DNA of 64,000 nucleotides from Cyclobacterium xiamenense (GTDB lineage: Bacteria > Bacteroidota > Bacteroidia > Cytophagales > Cyclobacteriaceae), in contig NZ_WIOK01000011.1 of assembly GCF_009467825.1 (NCBI RefSeq), positions 1 through 64,000 of the forward strand. Direction: 5' to 3'. Position numbers and translations under genes: made by a program. Shown piece by piece: positions 54,101 to 62,566 of the stretch. The notes under the pieces were generated by a model. It did not search any database. It was not told the DNA's origin and saw only the letters and a list, made by a program, of their open reading frames with translations. The stretch's first letter is position 1. The number at the start of each line of letters is the position of its first letter.

Positions 54101-54196
54101 TGGTAGAAAAAACGGGTCAAACTGTAGTTTTATAAACATTTTAACTATATTGAATCAAAAATTAATCTCATCATCAACCTAAATTAACTTTTAATT

Positions 54197-54370
54197 ATGA
54201 ACAGATTTAGTGAAATCAAGGATCTTATCATGTCGCTGGAAGCTGATTTTGAAAAATTCTACGATAAGAAAAATCAGGCAGCTGGCACAAGGGTAAGAAA
54301 AGGCATGCAGGATTTGAAAAATTTGGCTCAGGATATCCGAAAAGAAGTTCAAGACATCAAGAATTCTTAA
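54197..54370 (+). CDS. Histone H1-like small protein of Bacteroidota
   Basis: 57 residues, almost wholly helical with heptad-like spacing (FSEIKDLIMSLEADFEKFYDKK at the start, KNLAQDIRKEVQDIKNS at the end). It matches the short H1-like protein of Bacteroidetes related to chlamydial Hc1 N-termini but without the lysine-rich tail. It lies 97 bp after the alpha-oxoamine synthase and right before a terminator. Possibly nucleoid-associated; direct DNA binding of such short forms is not established. Too short for many gene callers. Confidence 0.75.
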   Translation: MNRFSEIKDLIMSLEADFEKFYDKKNQAAGTRVRKGMQDLKNLAQDIRKEVQDIKNS

Positions 54371-54375
54371 TCCGT

Positions 54376-54413
54376 AAAAAAAGGGAACCATTTTAATGTT
54401 CCCTTTTTTTTTT
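54376..54413 (+). terminator. Terminator of the histone-like gene
   Basis: Arms GGGAAC and GTTCCC (extended by ATT/AAT with a bulged C), preceded by a run of A and followed by ten T. It also sits just past the dapA stop on the other strand, where the A run becomes a U-tract, so it may work in both directions. Confidence 0.9.
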
Positions 54414-54416
54414 GTT

Positions 54417-55310
54417 TTATTCCAGATGCGGCGAATAAAAAAGTCGCGTGTTCACGGCAGCTGCCGTTGCTTTAATTCTGTTTTTTAGGTCTTCCGATGC
54501 GCTCACAAGGGGTAGTCTGACAAAATCGTCGCATAGTCCCAAAATTTGCATCAGGCATTTTACCCCCACCGGGTTACTTTCTTCGTACATCAGTGGGTTG
54601 ATGTCCAGTAAACTAAATGTTCCTTTTTTTGAATACGTGTCATTCCCATGAATGATGGATCCGATGATTTCTGGATAGGCATTTGCCATAACCGAAATCA
54701 CGCCTACCGCACCGATGCTTCGCATCGGAGTAGTGCTCATGTCGTCTCCTGAAATCAATAAAAAATCATCCGGCTTGTCCCGGGCAATCCGCATGCATTG
54801 GTCCAGATTTCCACTGGCCTCTTTGATACCAATAATGTTGGGATGTTGGGCGAGCTGCAGGGTGGTTTGGTGGTTGAGGTTGGACATGGTCCTGCCTGGC
54901 ACGTTGTACAAGATTACCGGTACCGGGCAGCGGTCTGCAATGGCCTCGTAATGGGCAATAATTCCGGTTTGACTGGGTTTATTGTAATAGGGACTGACGG
55001 AAAGGATAGCGTCGATTTCCGAGAAATCGATTTCATCCATGGCAGCAAGTACCGCTTGGGTATTGTTTCCTCCCAATCCGTATACAATTGGAAGTCGCTG
55101 TCGGTTGATTTTTTTTATGAATGCCAGTACTTCCAATTTTTCTGTTTCCGAAAGCGTAGCCGACTCTCCCGTGGTACCCTGTACTACCAGGTAATCGACG
55201 TTGCCCAGAATGACATGCTCGACTACCCGTTCCAATGCAGGGTAATCAATCGCTCCACTTGCTTGAAATGGGGTAACCAATGCCACTCCGGTACCTTTGA
55301 ATTTTTTCAT
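54417..55310 (-). CDS. dapA: 4-hydroxy-tetrahydrodipicolinate synthase
   Basis: 297 residues. DapA hallmarks: GTTGESATLS (Thr46-Thr47), Tyr108 in SPYYNKP, Tyr135-Arg140 in YNVPGRT and Schiff-base Lys163 in GIKEASGN. It condenses pyruvate with aspartate semialdehyde in lysine and diaminopimelate synthesis. Four bases after the DUF6913 gene, with which it probably shares a transcript. Confidence 0.96.
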   Translation of the reverse strand: MKKFKGTGVALVTPFQASGAIDYPALERVVEHVILGNVDYLVVQGTTGESATLSETEKLEVLAFIKKINRQRLPIVYGLGGNNTQAVLAAMDEIDFSEIDAILSVSPYYNKPSQTGIIAHYEAIADRCPVPVILYNVPGRTMSNLNHQTTLQLAQHPNIIGIKEASGNLDQCMRIARDKPDDFLLISGDDMSTTPMRSIGAVGVISVMANAYPEIIGSIIHGNDTYSKKGTFSLLDINPLMYEESNPVGVKCLMQILGLCDDFVRLPLVSASEDLKNRIKATAAAVNTRLFYSPHLE

Positions 55311-55314
55311 TTTA

Positions 55315-55809
55315 CTAATTGATCTGCTTTAAATATTTAATCAATAATGCCGTACCCGATTGGATATCTTTTTCCTCCTTGTTTAACATCAAATCCAGAT
55401 AAGGCTTTAGCTCTTCGCTAAAAAAACCCATGCTGTACGATGACGCTTGTAATTGAAGCAGATAAAGGGTAAAGTAATTCAGCTTTTCAGAAGTAAAAAT
55501 AATCAAATCTGGTCGAACGGAAAGCAATTGGTTTAGTTTTTCTCCTGGTTTACCAAATAGTGTAAAATCTTTGTAGGAAAACGCCTGTTCATCCACAGAT
55601 TTTTCGTCGTAGTAATTTCCGAGGATTTCAATTTTTTCACCGAGATCCCGATGCACCACCGCCGCTATCTGGTCGATCTCCTCCTTATCGTTGCCCAATA
55701 TTGCGATGGTTTTGATATTCTCTATGTGCAATAAGATGGACTTCTGGGTCTTCAATTTCCTTGGTTTCTCCAAAGCATTTTTTACAAAATATTCCCTAAT
55801 CCACTTCAT
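55315..55809 (-). CDS. DUF6913-type conserved protein, unknown function
   Basis: 164-residue cytoplasmic protein typical of Bacteroidetes. No signal peptide or membrane helix. Alpha/beta pattern with TIAILGNDKEEIDQIAAVVHRDL, a middle KDFTLFGKPGE and LLQLQASSYSMGFFSEEL. Resembles a small nucleotide- or ligand-binding domain, but no catalytic motif is obvious. Located between ligA (19 bp upstream) and dapA, so probably in the same operon. Family name given from memory of the pattern; function unknown. Confidence 0.7.
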   Translation of the reverse strand: MKWIREYFVKNALEKPRKLKTQKSILLHIENIKTIAILGNDKEEIDQIAAVVHRDLGEKIEILGNYYDEKSVDEQAFSYKDFTLFGKPGEKLNQLLSVRPDLIIFTSEKLNYFTLYLLQLQASSYSMGFFSEELKPYLDLMLNKEEKDIQSGTALLIKYLKQIN

Positions 55810-55828
55810 TGTGTGTTGTTTAATCTTT

Positions 55829-58297
55829 TTATACGGTTTTACAAATTTCCAGGAATTCCTGCTCAGACACGAGGGGAATTCCCAATTTTATGGCCTTTTC
55901 CTTCTTGCTAGGCCCCATTTCCTCGCCCTCTACGATAAAATCCAGATTTTTTGAGACGGATTTTGCATAGGTGCCTCCATGCGACTCGATAAAGGCCACA
56001 ATCTCGTCTCGTTTAAAATGATTTAATCGCCCGGAGGCAAGAATTTTCTTGCCTTCTAATGCCCGGCTGGTGAGTTTTGTATCGTCCTCTTCTATAGCGA
56101 ACCGAAGCCCCTGTTTCTTTAGCCGGTCAATAAGGGCCAGGTTTTTTGGGTCGGAAAAAAAGTAGCGAATACTTTGGACCAGGGTTTCCCCGACGCCGTT
56201 GATCTCCAGCAATTCCTCGTCTGTGGCGCCTATTAAATGGTCGATAGTTTTGAAGTGCCGGGCCAGTAAAATCGCCGTATTTTCACCAATATTGCGGATT
56301 CCCAGGGCAAACAATACTTTTGGAAAGGGTTGAGCGATGGACTGTCGAATCCCTTCCATCATGTTTTGGATGACCCCCTCCTGAAACGTGCCTCCTTTAA
56401 GTTTATTTACCTGGTCCATGTAGCCCCCCTCTATCCGCAGCCCACCCCGGATCAATAGGTCATGCAAGGTGCTTTTATTTTTGGATAGTGCGGTCAACTG
56501 CCCCAGGTTTTCCCTTCCTTCCGGTAGAATGCATGCCAAAACACTGGCCACGGGAACAAAATCTTCCACTGCATCGAAGTCCTGATTTTCGAGAAGGTCA
56601 ATAAGGCATCGCAGACGGGCCGGATTTTCTGCCTTTTTTCCAGAAATTTCAGCCAATTGGTCGGCAAAAATGCTGATTTTTTTAAGTAAGCCGGTCGATT
56701 GCTGACTTTCCAAAAAGGTTTCAATCTCTTTCAGCCTTACCTGTTGGGTAAGGGCGTATAAGGCTTTTTTTATTCCGACCAGCAAGTAGCCCTCGCTGCT
56801 TTTTGTGTAGTGATCGTCCGAAACCTCCAGGCCTAGCAAGGATTCCCTTTTTTCCGGAAGGTCGTAAATATCCGCCGGATTACTTAGGTAGCCTTGTTCA
56901 ATCAAGCTGCGCAGCCGTTCGGTACCCAGCGAATCAATATCCATCGCTCTCTTGGAGACAAAATGCTCCATTCTCCCCAGTATTTGGGGCGGACAACCGG
57001 CCTCGTTGGGGCAAAAGTGTTTGGCTTCACCCTCTTTTCGTTCCAGTGGGCTGCCACATTCCGGACAGGTGGCGATGAAGCGGATCGGTTCGCTGTCGTT
57101 GTCTCTTTTTTCACGAACTACCTCGGTTATCTTTGGGATAATTTCTCCTCCTTTTTCCACGCGTACCACGTCCCCTTCGTGCAAGTCTAGCCGTAAAATT
57201 TCGTTGGCATTGTGCAAGGAGGCCCGCTTGACAGTCGTTCCTGCGAGGGAAACAGGAGTGAGGTTAGCGACAGGTGTAATAGCGCCGGTTCGGCCCACCT
57301 GGTAGGTTACCGAGAGTAAGGTGGCCGTGGCGCTTTCTGCCTGGTATTTAAATGCAATGGCCCATCTGGGGATTTTAGCGGTATAACCCAGCTCCTCTTG
57401 CTGCTGGTAATCGTTTATTTTTACGACCACACCATCCGTTTCCACCGGCAATTGGTGGCGTTTTTCCCGCCATTCCTCAATATAGGCCAGTACTTCATTT
57501 ACGTCACTACATTTTTTGAAGGTGGGGGAGATATTGAAGCCCCAGGATTTTAGCCGATCGATCGCCTCGTCGTGCTTGTCCATGGGTAGCTCGTCGGCGA
57601 TCAATTGATACAGGTAACAATTCAGTCTTCTTTTGGCGACAACTGCCGAATCTTGCATTTTTAGGGTTCCCGAAGCGGCATTGCGAGGGTTTGCCAAGGG
57701 CATTTCACCCCGATTTATCCGCTCCTCGTTGATCTTCTCGAATTCTCTTCGCGAAAGAAAAATTTCGCCGCGTACTTCAAAATAGCTGGGAAGGGATTTG
57801 TCTCCCCGAATAACCAGTGGAATGGTGCGAATGGTTTTGACGTTTTCGGTAACCACATCTCCTTTGTATCCATCTCCCCTGGTGACGGCACGGATTAAAT
57901 GTCCATTTTCGTAAACCAGACTAATGGCTACCCCATCAAACTTCAACTCACAGAGGTATTCAAAATCCCGGTGGCCCAGCCCTCTTTCTACCCGCTCGTC
58001 AAAAGCGTTCAATTCCTCTCTGGAGTAGGTGTTGCCCAACGAAAGCATGCGAACTGCGTGGGTAGCTGTTTCGAAACTCTTGGTAATCGTTCCGCCTACG
58101 CGTTGCGTGGGACTATCCGGCTCCCTTAACTCCGGATAGAAATCTTCCAAAACCATTAGTTTGTCCAACAACTGATCAAACGCAAAATCACTTATTTCGG
58201 ACCTGTCTTCCTGGTAATACAAGTGATTGTGGTAATTGATGGTTTTTGTCAATTCTGCGATTTGTTTTTCCGCCTCTTCTTTGCTTGGTTTGTTCAT
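55829..58297 (-). CDS. ligA: NAD-dependent DNA ligase with a large internal insertion
   Basis: 822 residues from ATG 58297 (MNKPSKEEAEK); ATG 58312 is too close to the likely promoter. Numbering here is from ATG 58312. The order is Ia/adenylation domain with Lys124 in CELKFDG, OB fold, zinc finger Cys416, Cys419, Cys434, Cys440, helix-hairpin-helix domain and a C-terminal BRCT (from about 752). LigA is normally about 670 residues; here about 140 extra residues (about 497-637) split the HhH region after LLGLE and before KGGTFQEGV. All catalytic motifs are intact, so it should be the essential replicative ligase. A TACATTTG -7-like element lies just upstream. Confidence 0.97.
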   Translation of the reverse strand: MNKPSKEEAEKQIAELTKTINYHNHLYYQEDRSEISDFAFDQLLDKLMVLEDFYPELREPDSPTQRVGGTITKSFETATHAVRMLSLGNTYSREELNAFDERVERGLGHRDFEYLCELKFDGVAISLVYENGHLIRAVTRGDGYKGDVVTENVKTIRTIPLVIRGDKSLPSYFEVRGEIFLSRREFEKINEERINRGEMPLANPRNAASGTLKMQDSAVVAKRRLNCYLYQLIADELPMDKHDEAIDRLKSWGFNISPTFKKCSDVNEVLAYIEEWREKRHQLPVETDGVVVKINDYQQQEELGYTAKIPRWAIAFKYQAESATATLLSVTYQVGRTGAITPVANLTPVSLAGTTVKRASLHNANEILRLDLHEGDVVRVEKGGEIIPKITEVVREKRDNDSEPIRFIATCPECGSPLERKEGEAKHFCPNEAGCPPQILGRMEHFVSKRAMDIDSLGTERLRSLIEQGYLSNPADIYDLPEKRESLLGLEVSDDHYTKSSEGYLLVGIKKALYALTQQVRLKEIETFLESQQSTGLLKKISIFADQLAEISGKKAENPARLRCLIDLLENQDFDAVEDFVPVASVLACILPEGRENLGQLTALSKNKSTLHDLLIRGGLRIEGGYMDQVNKLKGGTFQEGVIQNMMEGIRQSIAQPFPKVLFALGIRNIGENTAILLARHFKTIDHLIGATDEELLEINGVGETLVQSIRYFFSDPKNLALIDRLKKQGLRFAIEEDDTKLTSRALEGKKILASGRLNHFKRDEIVAFIESHGGTYAKSVSKNLDFIVEGEEMGPSKKEKAIKLGIPLVSEQEFLEICKTV

Positions 58298-58323
58298 TGA
58301 AAAAAAGTCCACATATCCTCTTT

Positions 58324-58331
58324 CAAATGTA
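58324..58331 (-). promoter_or_regulatory. -7-like element of the ligA promoter
   Basis: On the minus strand this reads TACATTTG, an exact TAnnTTTG match. The -33 element is not convincing. Its position favours ATG 58297 over 58312 as the ligA start because the latter would leave almost no leader. Confidence 0.45.
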
Positions 58332-58401
58332 GTATTTTTGGTTCATATACCATGTACCCCAGCTGTAATTCGAGGAAGTTTCGCTCATTTTTCCTGGGGA
58401 T

Positions 58402-58617
58402 TTAGTCCAGTGAGCCATCTTCCTCGATAAAGGAATTCTTTATTTCCTCTTCGGTCATTTTCAATTTCATCTTGCAGGTTTTTACCAGTGTACTGGCTTC
58501 CCTGACCAATTGGGTAAGCTCGTCCATGCCCTGGTCCTGCTCTTCCAATTGAGAAACAATGGTTTCCAATCGCTTGAGTGCCTCGTCATACGAAAGACTT
58601 TTTGTGGGTTTTGTCAT
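58402..58617 (-). CDS. xseB: Exodeoxyribonuclease VII small subunit
   Basis: 71 residues with the family pattern LSYDEALKRLETIVSQLEEQDQGMDELTQLV and an acidic tail. XseB supports several XseA copies in exonuclease VII, which degrades single-stranded DNA to oligonucleotides. Its ATG overlaps the xseA stop (58614-58617), so translation is coupled. Confidence 0.95.
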   Translation of the reverse strand: MTKPTKSLSYDEALKRLETIVSQLEEQDQGMDELTQLVREASTLVKTCKMKLKMTEEEIKNSFIEEDGSLD

Positions 58618-59924
58618 GCGGGATCAATTTTTTTAATTTGGGAAGTGATTTTCTTATTCGGACTGTACGTAACGATCGTGTCTCCGGATTGAATTCTGGT
58701 TTTGTGCAGCGGAACCCCGTCTTTTTCCGTGCGCGTATACCCTTTGGATAGAAGGTAGACCGGATCGGAACGCCGTATGGTTTTCTCGTATTGTTCAAGC
58801 TTCAGAAGGGACTGTTGCAAACGAATGCTGCTGGACTTTTTTAGGTAAAACTGCAAGTTGGTTACCTGGATGCGTTTTTTTTCTAGTTTATGCTGGGATA
58901 GTCGCAGGGTTTTTTGTGCGGAGCTGTCCAACTTGTTTTTTTCACCACTCACTTTTCCGTAAAAAAGGTTTTTAAGCAGGTGAACGTTTCCGAGCAGTCT
59001 TTCCGAGGCCAGTTTTAGTTTTTTTTGGGTGTACCGTTCTACGTAGACCATCTGTCGCCGCAGGGAATCTTCGTATTCTTGAAATCCGGAAAGAATAAAG
59101 CTAGCCACAGCTGTCGGGGTTTTTAGCCGGGTATGGGCCACCAGGTCGGCGATGGATTCGTCCCGCTCGTGACCGATTCCCGTGACAACCGGGAGAGCGG
59201 CATTGGCGATGGTTTTTGCCAACTCATAGGCATCGAAGCAATCCAGGTCCGTTTGGGCACCGCCTCCCCGAATAAGTACCACCATGTCAAATCCCTCCGT
59301 CAATTGAAGTTCTTCGACCCGGTCAATGGCCCCAATTATTTCGGATACCGCATTGTTTCCCTGCATGGAGGCCTGGAAAAACCGCACATGTACCCGATAG
59401 CCATAGGGATTTTCCGTCAATTGATTGACAAAATCACCGTATCCGGCCGCTGTCACCGAACTAATGAGGGCAATTTTTTGACTTACCTTTGGGAGTACAA
59501 ACTGTTTGTTTTGGTCGAAAAGTCCTTCTGCTTTCAGTCGATCGATGATTTCCTGACGCTTTCTTGCACGCTCCCCCAGGGTGAAATTAGCGTCGATGTC
59601 CTTGATCACCAGACTAATGCCGTATAGTTCATGAAATTGAACCGTAACAAGTGCCAGAATATTCATCCCGCTTTGCAAGGGCGTACCCGTCACCGATTCG
59701 AATTTTCTCCGGATCGTCTGGTAGGTGTAGGACCAAATATTGCCCCGCATTTTTGCCACGATCCCCGAAGAAGCTTTCTCAACAAGGTCCAGGTAGGCAT
59801 GTCCTTTTACGGAATCCCTGAGCTCGCCGATTTCCGCGATTACCCAGTAGCTGGGCAATAGGTTGGCATCCAGGGTTTGCTTGATCTGTTCGTTGAGTGC
59901 TGCTAAAGTGATGGCCTGTTGCAT
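58614..59924 (-). CDS. xseA: Exodeoxyribonuclease VII large subunit
   Basis: 436 residues from ATG 59924 (MQQAITLAALN); the open frame upstream to 60122 has no family resemblance. N-terminal OB fold (YWVIAEIGELRDSVKGHAYLDLVE), central catalytic domain with GGGAQTDLDCFD and VVTGIGHERDESIADLVAHTR, then a long coiled-coil and C-terminal segment. Length agrees with E. coli XseA (456). Works with XseB in the cytoplasm. Confidence 0.95.
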   Translation of the reverse strand: MQQAITLAALNEQIKQTLDANLLPSYWVIAEIGELRDSVKGHAYLDLVEKASSGIVAKMRGNIWSYTYQTIRRKFESVTGTPLQSGMNILALVTVQFHELYGISLVIKDIDANFTLGERARKRQEIIDRLKAEGLFDQNKQFVLPKVSQKIALISSVTAAGYGDFVNQLTENPYGYRVHVRFFQASMQGNNAVSEIIGAIDRVEELQLTEGFDMVVLIRGGGAQTDLDCFDAYELAKTIANAALPVVTGIGHERDESIADLVAHTRLKTPTAVASFILSGFQEYEDSLRRQMVYVERYTQKKLKLASERLLGNVHLLKNLFYGKVSGEKNKLDSSAQKTLRLSQHKLEKKRIQVTNLQFYLKKSSSIRLQQSLLKLEQYEKTIRRSDPVYLLSKGYTRTEKDGVPLHKTRIQSGDTIVTYSPNKKITSQIKKIDPA

Positions 59925-59958
59925 ACCACAAATAAACAAAAAATTACCGTGTCTAAAC

Positions 59959-59986
59959 CAAAAAAACCGGCTCTTTGCCGGTTTTG
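59959..59986 (-). terminator. Terminator of the second ECF sigma operon
   Basis: Arms ACCGGC and GCCGGT with a short loop. On the minus strand it is followed by seven U, so it ends the unit containing the genes at 60.05-61.47 kb. Confidence 0.8.
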
Positions 59987-60051
59987 TGGTAGCCGTTCCA
60001 TTTTCGTTTTGAAAAGAACAGAATAAGATTGGTTTAGTTTGCTTACTTTCG

Positions 60052-60513
60052 TTAGTTTTCCGGCTGTCGTTCGCGTTCTTTTTCCCGCTCTCGTCCCTGC
60101 ATGCGGTAAATGTGGCGGGCAAAATCCCTATTGGTCTCGTTGAGTCGCAAAGCTTGTACGGGCGTCAATGTTTCGGAGACCTTGCCGAGGAATTCCTTTT
60201 CCTGCTGTAAAAGTGCTTGTTGGAGGTCGAAACGCTCTTCCATCAATTCCTGTGCTACCGACTGGGTAAGCCCATCTTCCTTTGCTTTTTTGGAAATACG
60301 GTACAGCTCTCGCATTAGTTCTTTGCGGCTATCCTCGTGTTCGTTATACAGCGGCCAGAATTTTTCTGCCTGTTCCGGGCTAAGCGATAGCCGATTGGTA
60401 ATGAAAGCCACCCGTGCCGCTTCCAATTTTTCCCGGTCTACCCGCTTTTCCCGTTGCCCGTAGCCAGTAAGGGAGCAAGCGAACAAAAGCCCGATTACGA
60501 TCCAATTTTTCAT
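60052..60513 (-). CDS. Periplasmic Spy/CpxP-like protein of an ECF sigma operon
   Basis: 153 residues. Signal peptide ends near LTGYGQ; mature protein is almost all helix with the repeated LSPEQAEKFWPLYNEHE and LTPVQALRLNE segments that resemble LTxxQ motifs of Spy/CpxP and ECF-associated sensors. Very charged tail. One base separates it from the membrane protein gene upstream. Likely sensor or chaperone for envelope stress signalled to the ECF factor; this is inference from operon position. Confidence 0.75.
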   Translation of the reverse strand: MKNWIVIGLLFACSLTGYGQREKRVDREKLEAARVAFITNRLSLSPEQAEKFWPLYNEHEDSRKELMRELYRISKKAKEDGLTQSVAQELMEERFDLQQALLQQEKEFLGKVSETLTPVQALRLNETNRDFARHIYRMQGREREKERERQPEN

Positions 60514-60514
60514 A

Positions 60515-60889
60515 TCAAAACAAAATTTCGTTCAACAACAACTCCTCGTCTTCCGCTCCCAATTCAGATCGCCACTCCGCTGCCGTTATCGCATCCAGGA
60601 GTTCGTTTGGATTATCTGCCAGCAGCAATACATCGACCTCATCCCAGGTACCGGCAGTAATGTAATAATCCACCTCTTCATTAATGGCCGTTTGAAAATT
60701 GGTAGCGTCGCTTTCTACACGCGGAACCAACACAAGGGCAAAACCAACCACGAAGACCACTGCGGCTGCCACTCCAGTGAGGTACAACTGCCGAATCCGC
60801 TGCTTTCTTTTCCTCAGGATTCTATCCGGCAGGCTATCAAAATAGTTTTCCGGAGTTTTAAAGATCGATTCTTTTGGAAATTTGTTCAT
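60515..60889 (-). CDS. Single-pass membrane protein, putative anti-sigma factor
   Basis: 124 residues. Cytoplasmic basic N-terminus (RILRKRKQRIRQ), a transmembrane helix at about residues 36-55 (LTGVAAAVVFVVGFALVLVP) and an acidic periplasmic C-terminus. Encoded 33 bp after the ECF factor and before the Spy-like protein, a typical anti-sigma position. Lacks a recognisable zinc-binding or FecR motif, so the anti-sigma role is inferred only from order and topology. Confidence 0.65.
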   Translation of the reverse strand: MNKFPKESIFKTPENYFDSLPDRILRKRKQRIRQLYLTGVAAAVVFVVGFALVLVPRVESDATNFQTAINEEVDYYITAGTWDEVDVLLLADNPNELLDAITAAEWRSELGAEDEELLLNEILF

Positions 60890-60922
60890 ACGATTGATTA
60901 GACAGGTAATTTTAACAAAGGT

Positions 60923-61471
60923 TTACTCTTCCTTCAGAATTTCTTCAATTTTTTTTACCGCATGGTGATAGCCCGCTTTCAATCCGCCCACAGTGGTTTG
61001 GGTCATTTTGCTAATTTCCTCGTACGGTAGATCTTCGAAGTACCTCAAATTAAAGACCAAACGTTGTTTTTCCGGTAAGCGGATGATTGCCTTTTGCAAT
61101 TTACGCTGTACTTCGTCCCCATCAATAAGGGAGGAGCGGTCCAGGTATCCCAACATCACCTCGTGATGGTCCTCCATGGAGAAGAAATTTCTCCGCTTTT
61201 TCTTTTCTAAAAAATTAAGGCTTTCGTTGACAGCGATCCGGTATATCCAGGTGAATAATGTGGATTTCCCATGGAAGGAGTCAATGTTTTTGTAAGCCTT
61301 GATAAAGGTATTTTGCACGATATCATCTGCATCCTCGTGTATGATTACCATTTTTCTCACCATCCCGTAGACCCGTTTCTGGTAGGTCTCCACGAACACG
61401 CGAAAGCCCTTTTCTCGGGTTTCGGGGTCTTTAATTAGCTCTAAAAGTTTTGCGTCAATTAGGGGTACCAT
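60923..61471 (-). CDS. RNA polymerase ECF sigma factor
   Basis: 182-residue sigma-70 family ECF factor. Region 2: IHEDADDIVQNTFIKAYKNID. Region 4: IRLPEKQRLVFNLRYFEDLPYEEISKMTQTTVGGLKAGYHHAVKKI (given as motif region about 130-180). Not of the SusCD-linked type. Operon with a membrane protein and a Spy-like protein suggests an envelope-stress or growth-phase response. Confidence 0.93.
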   Translation of the reverse strand: MVPLIDAKLLELIKDPETREKGFRVFVETYQKRVYGMVRKMVIIHEDADDIVQNTFIKAYKNIDSFHGKSTLFTWIYRIAVNESLNFLEKKKRRNFFSMEDHHEVMLGYLDRSSLIDGDEVQRKLQKAIIRLPEKQRLVFNLRYFEDLPYEEISKMTQTTVGGLKAGYHHAVKKIEEILKEE

Positions 61472-61612
61472 TCGGGAACTTAGACCGGGTAAACCCGCAA
61501 AGGTTTAATCGCTGGTGCAAAAAGAATCGCTGCTTCCCTGGGTACGGGGTCAACCTGGGCGCGCACGTGGGGCTTGTCCCGGCTGTCGCTACCTTGTGCA
61601 AAGTATGGTTTC

Positions 61613-62566
61613 TCATGGAAGACCGATTTCTTTTAGCGTGGCTGTATTTCCCCGCAAAAAATCCGAGATTTCCATACGCTTTTTGCCTGCCAACTGGAGT
61701 TCCATTATCGCCAACATGCCTTCGCCGGTTTGAACGTGCAGGTAAGTTTGGTAATCGGTGGTAAATTCACCGGGTTGCAGCCCCTGTTTGCTTTGGTCCA
61801 CGAGTTGGCTTCGGTAGAGTTTACAGATCCGGGAACCGAACCAACACCAGGCCGCGGGATAGGGCGATAGTCCCCTAATCAGGTTGTGAAGCTGCACAGC
61901 GGGGGTTTTCCAGTCGACTTCGCAGGTTTCCTTGTGAATTTTTGGTGCCTGGTGCACGGCTTTTGATGGATCCTGGGCTTTTGGGTGAACGGAGCCCTCG
62001 GCTATGGCTTCTACCGTCTTGCGTACCAGGGCGGCTCCTTTGTGCATGAGTCGGTCGTGAAGCGTGCCCGCGTTGTCTTCGGGTACTATCGGTTCTTCCT
62101 CCTGAAACAGGATGTTTCCCGTATCGATTTCCTGTTGGAGAAAAAAGGTGGTCAGCCCTGTTTTTGTTTCACCGTTTATCAATACCCAATTTATCGGGGC
62201 AGCTCCCCGGTAATCCGGTAAAAGGGACGCGTGTAGGTTAAAGGTCCCCATTTTCGGCATGGACCAAACGACCTCCGGAAGCATTCGGAATGCCACTATT
62301 ACCTGCAGGTCTGCCCTGAATCCACGTAAGGTCTCCAAAAATTCCTGGCTTTTCAGGTTGGGAGGTTGCAATACCGGTAATTGATGCTCCGTTGCAAATG
62401 CTTTTACCGGTGAGGGTTTGGGCTTTCTTCCCCTGCCTTGTGGTTTGTCCTGGGCGGTGACTACTGCCACAACGTTCCATCCTTCCTGTACCAGCAGTTT
62501 CAGGGAGGCAACGGCAAAATCAGGGGTGCCCATAAAAAGGATTCGCAATTTTTTTTTCATAATCAA
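61613..62566 (-). CDS. fmt: Methionyl-tRNA formyltransferase
   Basis: 317 residues. N-terminal formyltransferase domain with FMGTPDFAV, HASLLPDYRGAAPINW and the TTFFLQQEIDTG segment; C-terminal OB-like tRNA-binding domain. Uses 10-formyltetrahydrofolate to formylate initiator Met-tRNA. Start at 62566 directly follows the stop of the NamZ-like gene at 62567, so the two are probably one operon. The ATG three codons later is an alternative start. Confidence 0.96.
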   Translation of the reverse strand: MIMKKKLRILFMGTPDFAVASLKLLVQEGWNVVAVVTAQDKPQGRGRKPKPSPVKAFATEHQLPVLQPPNLKSQEFLETLRGFRADLQVIVAFRMLPEVVWSMPKMGTFNLHASLLPDYRGAAPINWVLINGETKTGLTTFFLQQEIDTGNILFQEEEPIVPEDNAGTLHDRLMHKGAALVRKTVEAIAEGSVHPKAQDPSKAVHQAPKIHKETCEVDWKTPAVQLHNLIRGLSPYPAAWCWFGSRICKLYRSQLVDQSKQGLQPGEFTTDYQTYLHVQTGEGMLAIMELQLAGKKRMEISDFLRGNTATLKEIGLP

